Positions 51,613-60,022 of a stretch of DNA of 62,826 nucleotides are shown in pieces; the first letter of the stretch is position 1; every line of letters starts with the position of its first letter. A program made the position numbers and the translations under genes. The notes under the pieces are model-generated. The model was not told where the DNA came from. It searched no databases and worked only from the letters and a program-made list of their open reading frames with translations. Source of the stretch: JACMNW01 sp031402355 (GTDB taxonomy: Bacteria > Pseudomonadota > Alphaproteobacteria > Rhodobacterales > Rhodobacteraceae); assembly GCA_031402355.1 (NCBI GenBank), contig JANNSG010000022.1, forward strand, positions 1-62,826. Direction: 5' to 3'.

Positions 51613-52350
51613 CTAAAGCATATCCCCGCCGCCATTGATATCCAGGGTGGCTCCGGTCACATAGGCCGCCTCGTTGGAGGCAAAATACAGGACTGCCGCT
51701 GCGATTTCATGCGGTGTGCCCATCCGCCCCAGCGGCACGCCCGCCAGAATGCTTTCGCGTTGCTGATCATTCAGCTTGTCGGTCATCGGGGTGGCCACCA
51801 ACCCCGGCGCCACACAGTTGATCGTAATCCCCCGGCTGCCAACTTCCTGCGCCAGCGATTTCGACATCCCCACCACCCCCGCCTTTGCGGCCCCGTAATT
51901 GGCCTGACCTGGGTTCCCCGCCTGCGCCACCACGGACGTGATGTTCACAATCCTTCCCCAACGCGCTTTCATCATGCCGCGCAAAACCGCCCGGGTCAGA
52001 CGGAACGTCGAATTGAGGTTGACCTCGATCACCGAAAGCCAGTCATCATCGCTCATCCGCATCATCAAGCCGTCGCGCGTGATCCCCGCGTTGTTGACCA
52101 GAATGTCAACCGACCCCATCACTTCGGCCGCCGTTTTCGGCAATGCCTCAACCGATGCCATATCCGACAGATCACAGGCCGCGACATGGGCCCGCGCGCC
52201 CAGCTCCGCCGCCAGCGCCTGCAGCGGCTCCAACCTTGTGCCGCTCAATGTTACGCTGGCCCCTGCCGCGTGAAGCACGCGCGCCACTTCCGCACCAATG
52301 CCCCCCGAGGCACCGGTGACCAACGCATTTCTTCCGGAAAGATCAAACAT
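51613..52350 (-). CDS. fabG: 3-oxoacyl-ACP reductase FabG
   Basis: This 245-residue SDR has the NADPH motif VTGASGGIGAEVARVL near 10-25, NNAG near 86-89 and the catalytic triad Ser in VNITSVVAQAG with Tyr and Lys in QANYGAAKAGV. It ends VTGATLDINGGGDML, typical of FabG. The ATG at 52350 is the usual MFDLSGRNALVTGAS start; the frame is open to 52407. fabD, which often precedes fabG, is not in the window at this place. Confidence 0.92.
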   Translation of the reverse strand: MFDLSGRNALVTGASGGIGAEVARVLHAAGASVTLSGTRLEPLQALAAELGARAHVAACDLSDMASVEALPKTAAEVMGSVDILVNNAGITRDGLMMRMSDDDWLSVIEVNLNSTFRLTRAVLRGMMKARWGRIVNITSVVAQAGNPGQANYGAAKAGVVGMSKSLAQEVGSRGITINCVAPGLVATPMTDKLNDQQRESILAGVPLGRMGTPHEIAAAVLYFASNEAAYVTGATLDINGGGDML

Positions 52351-52640
52351 GCCCACCCCCAAATCCCACCAATCACCTAGCAAACCTGTTTTGCCAATAC
52401 TACCCATTGCTAGCTACACAAAGCGCGAACTGCCCGCTTATTGTTTCTTATTCAGCAACAACTAAACCGCAGATGCGCATGATTTCAGGGCCACTCAACG
52501 CCCACTTGTTTCTGATCTGGCATTCAATCACCGCTTCGTCCTGTGTCTGGACGGCACTTCACAGCCCCGGCGCGATCAGCATATCTTCTCGAAACGGCAG
52601 CCTCTACGGTTCAATCTGAAACACCGCTAAAGGAAACGCC

Positions 52641-52934
52641 ATGACCAAAGCCTATTGGATCGCCCATATCACGGTCAACGACCCCGCCGCATATGACCTC
52701 TACCGGGCCGCAATCGCCGCCCCCTTTGCCAAATACGGCGCAAAAGTCATCATCCGCGCCGGCGCGCAATCCGTGGTCGAAGGCCAGATGCGCGCCCGCA
52801 CGGTGGTGATCGAATTTGCCAACCTGCAAGCTGCGACCGATTGCTACAATTCCCCGGGCTACCAAGCCGCCAAAGCCCTGCGCGAGGCTGCAAGTGTGGC
52901 CGATCTCTGCATCATCGAGGGCTGGCAAGGATAG
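52641..52934 (+). CDS. DUF1330 domain protein
   Basis: This 97-residue ferredoxin-like-fold protein is a typical DUF1330: it starts MTKAYWIAHITVNDPAAYDLY and ends VADLCIIEGWQG, with VIEFANLQAATDCYNSPGYQ in the middle. AAAGGA lies before the ATG. The 290 bases before it, shared with fabG, hold both promoters. Family function is unknown. Confidence 0.85.
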   Translation: MTKAYWIAHITVNDPAAYDLYRAAIAAPFAKYGAKVIIRAGAQSVVEGQMRARTVVIEFANLQAATDCYNSPGYQAAKALREAASVADLCIIEGWQG

Positions 52935-53025
52935 TTCACCGCGCAACAGGCGGCGCCTATATTTCGCCCGGCTGCCAGCACTGCGTGCAGCGCAGGTTCG
53001 GATGTGACTGACGGCCCCGGCACTC

Positions 53026-54288
53026 TCAACGATCCGGGCTGGACCAATCGCCGGGCGGGGCCCCCCTTCTCCGCAACCGCAGGGCAAGCCCCAGCCCCAC
53101 GCCAACCCCGATGGCGACCGTCAAATCCACCATGACCGTCAACACCAAGGTCAATACCAGCAGCACCCGGTCGGATATCCGCCCTGCCATATAGCCTCGC
53201 CACTTTTGCGGCTCAGTCATGTTCCATGCGGTCAAGACCAACAGACCCGCCAGGGCCGGCATCGCCATATAGCCCGCCAGCGGGGCCGCAAGCATCATCA
53301 CCACCAATATCGCCAGCGCATGCACCAACCCCGCCACCGGCGTCTTGCCACCCGCCCTGATATTCGTCGCAGTCCGGGCAATTGCCCCCGTCGCGGGCAT
53401 GCCACCAAACAGGCCCGATGCGATATTGGCCACACCCTGTGCCAGAACTTCCGCATTTGGTCTGTGCTGTCCGGCAATCATTCTGTCCGCGACCATGGCG
53501 GACAAAAGCGATTCCACCCCAGCCAGAAACGCGATCACAAAAGCCGAGGGCAGCAATTCTATCACCCGCGCATAACTCACACCGGGCCAGACCGGCATGG
53601 GCAACCGGTCCGGCAAGGCGCCAAAGCGGGAAAACAGCGTATCCGCCGACAACCCAGCCCAGACCACAAAGCCCGAAGTGATTGCAACTGCCACGATCAG
53701 GCCGGGAAATCGCGGAAATGCCCGCCGCAATCCCACAATCAACGCCATTGTCGCCAAGCCGATTGCCAACGCCGCTGCATTGAAACTGCCCCGTGCATCC
53801 CAAAGTGCCGCCATTTTCGCTACAAATTCCGCGGGCACTGCTGTCACCTGCAAGCCGAACAGGTCCTTCAACTGGCTGGTCGCAATGATAATCCCGATCC
53901 CGATGGTAAATCCGTTGATCACCGGTTCCGGCACATAGGCCACCAAATTGCCTGCCCGCAGCAGCCCCGCGACCACCAGTATGATCCCCGCCATAATCGT
54001 GGCCAACACCAGACCGTCATAGCCATGCGCCGAAATCACTCCGAACACGACAACGATGAACGCCCCGGTCGGCCCGCCGATCTGAACCCGACTGCCCCCC
54101 AGCAGCGAAATCATAAACCCGCCAATAATCGCCGTCACCAACCCTTTGGCAGGGTCCGCCCCCGATGCAATTGCAATCGCAATGCTCAGCGGGATGGCCA
54201 CCATCGCCACCGTGATCCCGGCAATAAAATCGGCGAGGAACAGCGCACGGGTATAGGTCTGCAATGTGGTAAGGATCTTGGGCTGCAT
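53026..54288 (-). CDS. SulP-family anion transporter without STAS domain
   Basis: This 420-residue membrane protein matches SulP (SLC26) transporters, with FLADFIAGITVAMVAIPLSIAIA near 17-39 and QIGGPTGAFIVVVFGVIS near 70-87. About ten to twelve helices are visible. Typical bacterial SulP proteins are 480-570 residues with a C-terminal STAS domain; here the protein ends in a short basic/Pro tail (RLRRRGAPPGDWSS) after the last helix. It may move sulfate or bicarbonate; sulfate would link to the sulfonate genes only loosely. Substrate unknown. Confidence 0.82.
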   Translation of the reverse strand: MQPKILTTLQTYTRALFLADFIAGITVAMVAIPLSIAIAIASGADPAKGLVTAIIGGFMISLLGGSRVQIGGPTGAFIVVVFGVISAHGYDGLVLATIMAGIILVVAGLLRAGNLVAYVPEPVINGFTIGIGIIIATSQLKDLFGLQVTAVPAEFVAKMAALWDARGSFNAAALAIGLATMALIVGLRRAFPRFPGLIVAVAITSGFVVWAGLSADTLFSRFGALPDRLPMPVWPGVSYARVIELLPSAFVIAFLAGVESLLSAMVADRMIAGQHRPNAEVLAQGVANIASGLFGGMPATGAIARTATNIRAGGKTPVAGLVHALAILVVMMLAAPLAGYMAMPALAGLLVLTAWNMTEPQKWRGYMAGRISDRVLLVLTLVLTVMVDLTVAIGVGVGLGLALRLRRRGAPPGDWSSPDR

Positions 54289-54381
54289 CCAGCGATGCTA
54301 ACACCATTCACCGACACGGACCAACGCCCATGTTAGCGCGTGAAACCCGCTCCGCGCCAAGAGCGCACGGTATCCAAGGCG

Positions 54382-54402
54382 GGTGCGCAGTCATTGCGCA
54401 CC
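54382..54402 (-). other. Stem-loop downstream of the DUF2892 gene
   Basis: GGTGCGCA and TGCGCACC pair perfectly around a five-base loop, 29 bases past the DUF2892 stop. No T-run follows, so it is a possible weak terminator. Confidence 0.45.
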
Positions 54403-54430
54403 ACCCAAGCAAAGCCGATTCCACCCCCCG

Positions 54431-54634
54431 CTATTTCAAAGCACAGGTCGAAACACCAAACAACGAGTACACCGGACAAGTACCAAACACCCCGGTCAGC
54501 AATGGCACAATGCCGATCAATTTGGCGTAGTGCCAAAAACCTGTGCCCTGATCCAAAAAGAACCAGGCAATCAAAGCCGTGCCAACGACAACGCGCAGAC
54601 CACGGTCAAAATTGCCTTCATTGGTTGTGAACAT
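54431..54634 (-). CDS. DUF2892 (YgaP-type) small membrane protein
   Basis: This 67-residue protein is a DUF2892 member with two hydrophobic segments (LRVVVGTALIAWFFLDQG and LIGIVPLLTGVFGTCPVYSLF) and the typical Cys-Pro turn. The ATG at 54634 has AAGGGGGC eight bases upstream; the longer frame is unlikely. Such proteins occur alone or fused to rhodanese domains. Function unknown. Confidence 0.8.
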   Translation of the reverse strand: MFTTNEGNFDRGLRVVVGTALIAWFFLDQGTGFWHYAKLIGIVPLLTGVFGTCPVYSLFGVSTCALK

Positions 54635-54991
54635 GATGCAGCCCCCTTTAATGACGCACCGCATGGATTGGTGCATAGGGCGCCTATAAGCCTTCGTTCA
54701 ACAAGCGTCATTGATCTGGCGCAAGGTCGGGGTAAAACCTGTGCCAAAGGATCGGACGGCGCGCAGGCTATCGAACAGGCCATCCAAAAAGCAGGGTGGG
54801 CACAGCCGATGTTTAGATTGGTCAACTCCAGAAGCCGGCAAATCCACCTTCAAAAGTCTGGGATTTGCCAATGACACCCTTCGTATTGATGTACCACGCT
54901 TCACCTTGAAAGCCGACCACTGACCATGTGGTATCACATGAAGTGAGCCATCGCATTTGATGCAAACACCGTTGGGCGCAGCACCTTCCAT
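54635..54991. other. Stretch without a supported gene
   Basis: Frames exist on both strands (97 residues on minus at 54698-54991, others on plus), but none has a ribosome site, domain or codon use like its neighbours. It may be a remnant of a lost gene. The minus frame ends in a Cys-rich stretch (SKHRLCPPCFLDGLF), which I do not recognise. Confidence 0.45.
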
Positions 54992-55315
54992 TTAATGTTT
55001 GAAGGTTGACGCCCCATTTGTAGCCTCCGCTTCCAACGTGATGCAGCCTTCAAGTATCAAAGAACAACCGCCCGTTACCCGGGCCACCTCGTCGCAATAG
55101 GTTTGTGTGCGCGACGAAATGCCGCCCCAACCCGACTTCAGCCCGTCATAGGCAGTTTGCTCCATATCGATGCATCCGTTGTCGATCATGGCTGATCCAC
55201 CACCAACACCCGCGACGCTTTGGCAGTAATCAGCTACGGCGTAACGTGGAACGGTCTCTGCAAATGACTGGTAAGGCCACGCAATTAGAAGCGCGGCTGT
55301 AGCGTAAAGTCACAT
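54992..55315 (-). pseudogene. Small secreted Cys-repeat protein with a stop at codon 2
   Basis: A GGAGA ribosome site precedes the ATG at 55315, but the next codon is TGA (55312-55310). The same frame then continues without a stop for 105 codons and reads as a good signal peptide (LYATAALLIAWPYQSFA) plus a mature protein. That mature part has two related units, each YC-x-x-V...GG.S...C(I)..E...A (YCQSVAGVGGGS...GCIDMEQ and YCDEVARVTGGCS...GCITLEAE), a pattern seen in small periplasmic proteins of this family. An in-frame ATG exists only at residue 42 of the read-through frame, without signal peptide. So it is either a recent one-base nonsense mutation, a sequencing error, or initiates at a rare codon. 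Confidence 0.65.
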
Positions 55316-55468
55316 GAACTGTCTCCTCAAATAACGCTGAGCGATCTTCGTCGGTCAGTCAGTCAGGGCACTATGTGACACGATGATGGCAGTCGATGGG
55401 CAACAAAGGGGGGGGTCATCTAGACTTTTCGGTTTGACGCCTAACCAAGCGTCGAAGCTCAATTGCAC

Positions 55469-55483
55469 TTAACAACCCGTTAA
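55469..55483. promoter_or_regulatory. Perfect CtrA consensus upstream of the secreted-protein gene
   Basis: TTAA-CAACCCG-TTAA matches the CtrA box TTAA-N7-TTAA exactly, 154 bases upstream of the ATG of the small secreted protein. In GC-rich DNA such a match is uncommon. Whether CtrA binds is untested. Confidence 0.4.
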
Positions 55484-55525
55484 CGCTCTTGGCGCAACGC
55501 AATAAAATCAACTACTTACGCCACA

Positions 55526-55558
55526 TAACACGCGTGTTACCCACTCGGTAACACACCC
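55526..55558. repeat. TAACACGCGTGTTA palindrome and GTGTTAC/GTAACAC stem-loop past dapD
   Basis: TAACACGCGTGTTA (55526-55539) is a perfect palindrome; GTGTTAC and GTAACAC nearby form a seven-pair hairpin with a seven-base loop. They start next to the dapD stop. The hairpin could be a terminator without a T-run; the palindrome recalls 3441-3456. Confidence 0.45.
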
Positions 55559-55559
55559 T

Positions 55560-56387
55560 TCAATCCCGCAGCAATTCATTGATGCTGGTCTTCGATCTCG
55601 TCTGCGCATCGACCTTTTTCACGATCACCGCGCAATAAAGATTGATCCCATTCTTTGACGGCATCGACCCCGCCACAACCACCGATCCGGCCGGAACCTC
55701 GCCATAGAAAACCGCCCCGGTTTCCCGGTCCACAATCTTCGTCGACTTCCCGATAAACACGCCCATCCCTAGAACCGATCCTTCCCGGATGATGCACCCC
55801 TCCACCACCTCGGACCGCGCCCCGATAAAGCAGTTGTCTTCAATAATCGTCGGCCCGGCCTGCATCGGCTCTAAAACCCCGCCGATCCCGACCCCGCCCG
55901 ATAGATGCACATTCTTCCCGATCTGCGCGCACGATCCGACCGTGGCCCAGCCGTCCACCATCGACCCTTCATCCACGAACGCGCCGACGTTCACGAAAGA
56001 CGGCATCAAGACCACATTCCTGCCGATAAACGCCGACCGCCGCACGATAGACCCCGGAACAGCCCGGAACCCAGCCTCGCGCCACTGATCGTCGCCCCAG
56101 CCATCGAACTTCGACGGCACCTTATCCCACCATGTGGCCGCCCCGTTGCCGCCCGAAATCGTCTTCATATCGTTCAGCCGGAATGACAGCAACACCGCCT
56201 TCTTCGCCCATTGCTTGACCACCCATTCGCCGTCTGCCGCCCGCGACGCCACCCGCAAAGACCCGCTATCCAGCGCCGTCAACGTCGCCTCGATCGCATC
56301 GCGCACCTCGCCTTTCGTGGCCGGGCTGATCGCCTCGCGCGCCTCCCATGCGGCGTCGATTGCTGTCTCAAGGGCGGCGTGGGACAT
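55560..56387 (-). CDS. dapD: 2,3,4,5-tetrahydropyridine-2,6-dicarboxylate N-succinyltransferase
   Basis: This 275-residue left-handed beta-helix acyltransferase catalyses the succinylation step of lysine/diaminopimelate synthesis. Hexapeptide repeats run from about 100 (VVLMPSFVNVGAFVDEGSMV) to 230, with GSCAQIGKNVHLSGGVGIGG and VIEDNCFIGARSEVVEG-like text. The ATG at 56387 follows AAAGGA; the longer frame is not needed. It is divergent from the LOG-family gene. Confidence 0.92.
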   Translation of the reverse strand: MSHAALETAIDAAWEAREAISPATKGEVRDAIEATLTALDSGSLRVASRAADGEWVVKQWAKKAVLLSFRLNDMKTISGGNGAATWWDKVPSKFDGWGDDQWREAGFRAVPGSIVRRSAFIGRNVVLMPSFVNVGAFVDEGSMVDGWATVGSCAQIGKNVHLSGGVGIGGVLEPMQAGPTIIEDNCFIGARSEVVEGCIIREGSVLGMGVFIGKSTKIVDRETGAVFYGEVPAGSVVVAGSMPSKNGINLYCAVIVKKVDAQTRSKTSINELLRD

Positions 56388-56476
56388 CAGGTGTTCCTTT
56401 GATATGGTCAGGGTTAAGTCCAGCCTATAGACGGTCACACAAGCCCACGCAATTCCCGCGCTTCAGGATACAAACG

Positions 56477-57310
56477 ATGAAAGACGAACCCCGCAACCAC
56501 CCGTTCCGCGACAGCCAGCAAGACGCGCAGACCGCGCGCGAAATTCCCGACACCGCGCAAACCCGCGCGCCCGCTTATCAACTGGCCTTTCTTGATGACC
56601 GCTTCATGTGCCGCGAAGAATTGCGGCCAGTCCGGCTGCAATTGGAACTTCTGAAACCCCAGATGATGCTGGATGAACAGGGCATCACCTCGACGGTGGT
56701 TCTTTTTGGCGGCGCCCGCATTCCAGAGCCTGCAAAGAAACACACCGCCAAATCCGCGGCAATGGCCGACCTGTCGCATTTTTACGAAGAGGCCCGCCGT
56801 TTCGCCTATCTGGTCACCCAGCAATCAATGGCCGCAGGTGGGCGCGAGGACGTGATCATGACAGGCGGCGGCCCCGGAGTGATGGAGGCCGGAAATCGAG
56901 GTGCCGCCGATGCTGGTGGCCGGTCTATCGGGCTTAATATCGTGTTGCCACATGAACAGGCACCAAACGCCTACGTCACCCCTGATCTGTGCTTCAACTT
57001 CCACTATTTCGCGATCCGCAAGATGCATTTCCTGATGCGCGCCCGCGCGATTTGCGTCTTTCCGGGCGGCTTTGGAACCTTGGATGAAATGTTTGAATCC
57101 TTGACCCTGATCCAGACCGGGCGGATGAAGCGGATCCCGTTCCTGCTGTTTGGTCGCGCCTACTGGGACAAAATAATCAACTGGCAGGCGCTGGCCGAGG
57201 CTGGGGTGATCTCACCCAATGATCTGTCATTGTTTAGCTTCGTTGAGACGGCAGAAGGCGCATTTGCCGCCATTCAAGACTGGGTAGACCCGCCAATCCG
57301 ACAGGTCTAG
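56477..57310 (+). CDS. LOG-family protein (TIGR00730, phosphoribohydrolase-like)
   Basis: This 277-residue protein is a LOG (Lonely Guy) family member, which hydrolyse nucleoside 5'-monophosphates to free base and ribose 5-phosphate. The PGGFGTLDEMFE motif near 193-204 and the GGGPGVMEAGNRGAADAGG loop near 134-152 are intact. The ATG at 56477 gives a hydrophilic start (KDEPRNHPFRDSQQDAQ); the upstream frame lies in dapD's leader. It shares an 89-base promoter region with dapD. Confidence 0.86.
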   Translation: MKDEPRNHPFRDSQQDAQTAREIPDTAQTRAPAYQLAFLDDRFMCREELRPVRLQLELLKPQMMLDEQGITSTVVLFGGARIPEPAKKHTAKSAAMADLSHFYEEARRFAYLVTQQSMAAGGREDVIMTGGGPGVMEAGNRGAADAGGRSIGLNIVLPHEQAPNAYVTPDLCFNFHYFAIRKMHFLMRARAICVFPGGFGTLDEMFESLTLIQTGRMKRIPFLLFGRAYWDKIINWQALAEAGVISPNDLSLFSFVETAEGAFAAIQDWVDPPIRQV

Positions 57311-57330
57311 CACTGTCAAATTGTCAGGGT

Positions 57331-58479
57331 CTAAAAGTCTGGTTGCCCGAAAGTCGGCGTCGCGTTGGTGGTGTGAATACGTTCCAGATTGATGATCGTG
57401 GACAGCATCAGGCGATCCTGGCTCCAATCACTTGGCTTTTGGATGGCAAGCGATGCGGCCACGGTCAGGGCCAGCATAGGCAGCGCCAGTGCCACGAATA
57501 CCTGTGTCGGATTGCGTTCAGCTTTGCCTTCAATCAGGGAAAACAAGCGGTTTTTCAAAAGCTTGGCGGACCGTTGCGCAAACAGCCGGTTTTCGACCCG
57601 TACCAAGGCCACAACCGGCGCGTCAATGGCGAACAAGCGGCGGGGTTTCAGGCTGTTCTGGCAAACGGTGATCAGGCAATCGCAATAATCGGCAACTTTG
57701 TAGCCTCGGCGCATCATAACCTGACGATCACAAGACAGTTCGCGCAGTTGCTCAACCCGGCGTTTCCAAAGGTAGAACGCAGGGTTCCAGAAAAACAGCG
57801 GGCGCAGGGTTTCCAGAAAAATCTCCCAGCTGACATCGTTCTGGCGCAGGTGCTGGATTTCGTGGGCAAGGGCGATGCGGAGATCTGCTGGCTGCGCGAT
57901 CATGGCGGATGGCAGCACGACAAACCGCTTGCGCCAATTGCGGGTGGAAAACGGCACGGAAATGTCGTCAGAAAGCCGCAGGTGCAACGACCCAAAGCGT
58001 CGCCATGCATAGCTTTCATTGATCATTCGGCGCAGGCGCAGGATGGAGAGACCCAAGCGAATGGTGAAGAGCGCAATGCCGGCAAGCAAAATAGCGATCA
58101 CGGGCACGCCAATGGCGCTATGGGTTTCAAAAAACGCCGTCACCGTTTGCGAGCGGAAGCTCAGCAAGTTCTCCAGTGAAGTTGGGTTCATCTCGAACGC
58201 GCCCTGAAGATACTGTGCTACGATGAAATCAGAAAGATTCGGCACAGATTCGGGCAAGATATAGCCGCCCTGCACCACTGCCATAACCCCCAATGCTATG
58301 ACAGGACTGATCACCACCGCCAAAAACGTGGCCCGCATCACCCGCAACTGGGCAGACACGGTGTGGCCAAGCCCCACCGTGCGCAGGGCGTAACCGGTTG
58401 CAAAGCAGGCAGCGCATGCCAGCAAAAGCAAAGCGTTTACATCAAGATAGGCGTCAAAAACAGTGCTAGCCGTTATCAT
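57331..58479 (-). CDS. BlaR1/MecR1-type M56 metallopeptidase
   Basis: This 382-residue membrane zinc peptidase of family M56 has about four helices and the HExxH site in ALAHEIQHLRQNDVSW near 218-233. It lacks the C-terminal penicillin-binding sensor of true BlaR1; after the last helix (about 330-345) only a short tail remains. It overlaps blaI by 14 bases. The pair should form a signal relay: the peptidase, once activated, removes BlaI from DNA. The signal is unknown and no beta-lactamase is nearby. Confidence 0.83.
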   Translation of the reverse strand: MITASTVFDAYLDVNALLLLACAACFATGYALRTVGLGHTVSAQLRVMRATFLAVVISPVIALGVMAVVQGGYILPESVPNLSDFIVAQYLQGAFEMNPTSLENLLSFRSQTVTAFFETHSAIGVPVIAILLAGIALFTIRLGLSILRLRRMINESYAWRRFGSLHLRLSDDISVPFSTRNWRKRFVVLPSAMIAQPADLRIALAHEIQHLRQNDVSWEIFLETLRPLFFWNPAFYLWKRRVEQLRELSCDRQVMMRRGYKVADYCDCLITVCQNSLKPRRLFAIDAPVVALVRVENRLFAQRSAKLLKNRLFSLIEGKAERNPTQVFVALALPMLALTVAASLAIQKPSDWSQDRLMLSTIINLERIHTTNATPTFGQPDF

Positions 58480-58855
58480 CCTTGAGCCTCTTATCTATAA
58501 GGGCGCGGATCGCATCCAGCGCCTCTGGCGACAAGTCACTGTCATTGACAAGACGCGCCACAAGCGACGCAGGCGTATTGTCGAACAGCTTTTCCGAAAG
58601 GTTCTTGATAGACCGGGATTGGTAGGCGTCTTTGGTCAGCACGGGGTGGTAGATAAATGTTCTACCATCTTTTGTGCTGGTCACGAATTCTTTTTGTTCA
58701 AGGATGCGCATGATTGTGGCACCCGAGGTATAGGCAAGCTGGCGGTCGGGCGACAGGGTGTCAAGGATATCGCGCACGGTGCCACGGCCCAGCTCCCACA
58801 GCTGGGTCATGAATTCTAACTCCACTTCAGTTAGAAATTTATACTTCTGCACCAT
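58466..58855 (-). CDS. BlaI/MecI/CopY-family transcriptional repressor
   Basis: This 129-residue winged-helix repressor has LTEVELEFMTQLWELGRGTVRDIL near 7-30 and TSGATIMRILEQKEFV near 42-57, the BlaI recognition helix area. The ATG at 58855 (MVQKYKF) is preferred to the frame start at 58882. It is coupled to the peptidase gene. An inverted repeat lies within its first codons. No known target is adjacent except the pair itself and the glycerol transporter operon just upstream. Confidence 0.86.
   Translation of the reverse strand: MVQKYKFLTEVELEFMTQLWELGRGTVRDILDTLSPDRQLAYTSGATIMRILEQKEFVTSTKDGRTFIYHPVLTKDAYQSRSIKNLSEKLFDNTPASLVARLVNDSDLSPEALDAIRALIDKRLKDDNG
58814..58836. repeat. Inverted repeat in the 5' end of blaI
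   Basis: TTCTAACT-CCACTTC-AGTTAGAA has eight perfectly paired bases per arm, inside codons 7-14 of blaI. It could be an intragenic operator for autorepression or an RNA hairpin; chance is not excluded. Confidence 0.35.
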
Positions 58856-58937
58856 CACGCAAGCCCGTCCACGATATTCCAATTCTCCTGCTTTTAGCCC
58901 GTTTTCCTTAGTTTAGCAAAGTTTTCAAATGGGTAGG

Positions 58938-59219
58938 TCATACCTTCCAAAAGCTGAACGTGCCCCATGCCAATGCCAAGCCCAACGGTGCCCACAGCGG
59001 CATGCCGACAATGCCAAGCCACGCGAGGAAGATGTAAACCGACCCCAACAACGCAATGAACAAACGGTCGCCGCGCGTGGTGGTCAGGCCAAGAATGCCT
59101 TTGCGTTCATCGCCGCCTGGGTATTTGATCTCCAGCCATGTCAGCACGCCCATGGCAGAGAATATGCCAATAAAAACTAAAGCCGTCGGCCAAGTCCATG
59201 CCATCCATCCCAGCATCAC
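58938..59219 (-). CDS. DUF2160 membrane subunit of the glycerol-type ABC transporter
   Basis: This 93-residue protein matches DUF2160: it starts LGWMAWTWPTALVFIGIFSAMG and has the motif LEIKYPGGDERKGILGLTTTRGDRLF between its two halves, with three helices. DUF2160 genes accompany the GlpSTPQV glycerol importer. Its ATG overlaps the glpQ stop (ATGA). In related operons the binding-protein gene (glpV) follows; here blaI/blaR1 follow instead. Confidence 0.85.
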   Translation of the reverse strand: MMLGWMAWTWPTALVFIGIFSAMGVLTWLEIKYPGGDERKGILGLTTTRGDRLFIALLGSVYIFLAWLGIVGMPLWAPLGLALAWGTFSFWKV

Positions 59220-60016
59220 ACCCTCCCCAGGGCAAAGCCCTTGGCTATGTAGTTTCTAACAAACCAGATCACGATCGCGCCGGGGATAATGGTTAGGGTG
59301 CCAGCTGCGGCGAGCAGACCCAATTCATAGCCGGCGGAGGATGCGGTTTTGGTCATGGTCGCGGCGATTGGTTTCGCCTCTACAGCCGTCAGGGTTTTGG
59401 CCAGCAGCAGTTCCACCCATGAGAACATGAAGCAGAAGAAAGCGGCCACGCCGACACCTGCGCTGATATTCGGCAGAAAAATGGTGCCGAAAAACCGGGG
59501 GAAGGAATAGCCGTCAACGAAAGCGGTTTCATCCAGTTCTTTTGGCACACCGCCCATGAAGCCTTCTAAAATCCACACGGCCAGCGGGATGTTGAACAGG
59601 CAATGCGCAAGGGCCACGGCGATATGGGTGTCAAACAGGCCGACCGCCGAATAAAGCTGAAAAAACGGCAGGGCAAACACAGCCGCAGGGGCCATGCGGT
59701 TGGTGAGCAGCCAGAAGAACAGTTGCTTGTCACCAAGGAACCGGTAGCGCGAGAAGGCATAGGCGGCAGGCAGGGCGACCAGAACGGAAATCACCGTGTT
59801 CAACGACACATAGATGATGGAATTGATGTAGCCCCAATACCATGTCGGATCGGTGAAAATCACCCGGTAGTTTTCCAGCGTCCATGTCTGCGGGAACAGC
59901 GAAAAGCCGGACAGAATCTCGTTCGTGGTCTTGAAGCTCATCGCGACGAGCCAGTAGATCGGCAGCATCAGGAACAGGATGTAGATGATTGGAATTAAAG
60001 AACGTTTGCGCATCAT
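59216..60016 (-). CDS. glpQ: Glycerol ABC transporter permease GlpQ
   Basis: This 266-residue MalG-type permease has about six helices and the EAA loop PKELDETAFVDGYSFPRFFGTIFLP near 160-184. It pairs with GlpP. In Rhizobium glpSTPQV imports glycerol, and the order here (S-T-P-Q-DUF2160) is the same. The start at 60016 lies six bases after the glpP stop. Confidence 0.82.
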   Translation of the reverse strand: MMRKRSLIPIIYILFLMLPIYWLVAMSFKTTNEILSGFSLFPQTWTLENYRVIFTDPTWYWGYINSIIYVSLNTVISVLVALPAAYAFSRYRFLGDKQLFFWLLTNRMAPAAVFALPFFQLYSAVGLFDTHIAVALAHCLFNIPLAVWILEGFMGGVPKELDETAFVDGYSFPRFFGTIFLPNISAGVGVAAFFCFMFSWVELLLAKTLTAVEAKPIAATMTKTASSAGYELGLLAAAGTLTIIPGAIVIWFVRNYIAKGFALGRV

Positions 60017-60022
60017 GTGTTC

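Noticed and set aside
54383..54874. Plus-strand frame of 163 codons across DUF2892 and the gap after it
   Set aside because: Opposite a supported small gene for part of its length; no domain recognised and no ribosome site.
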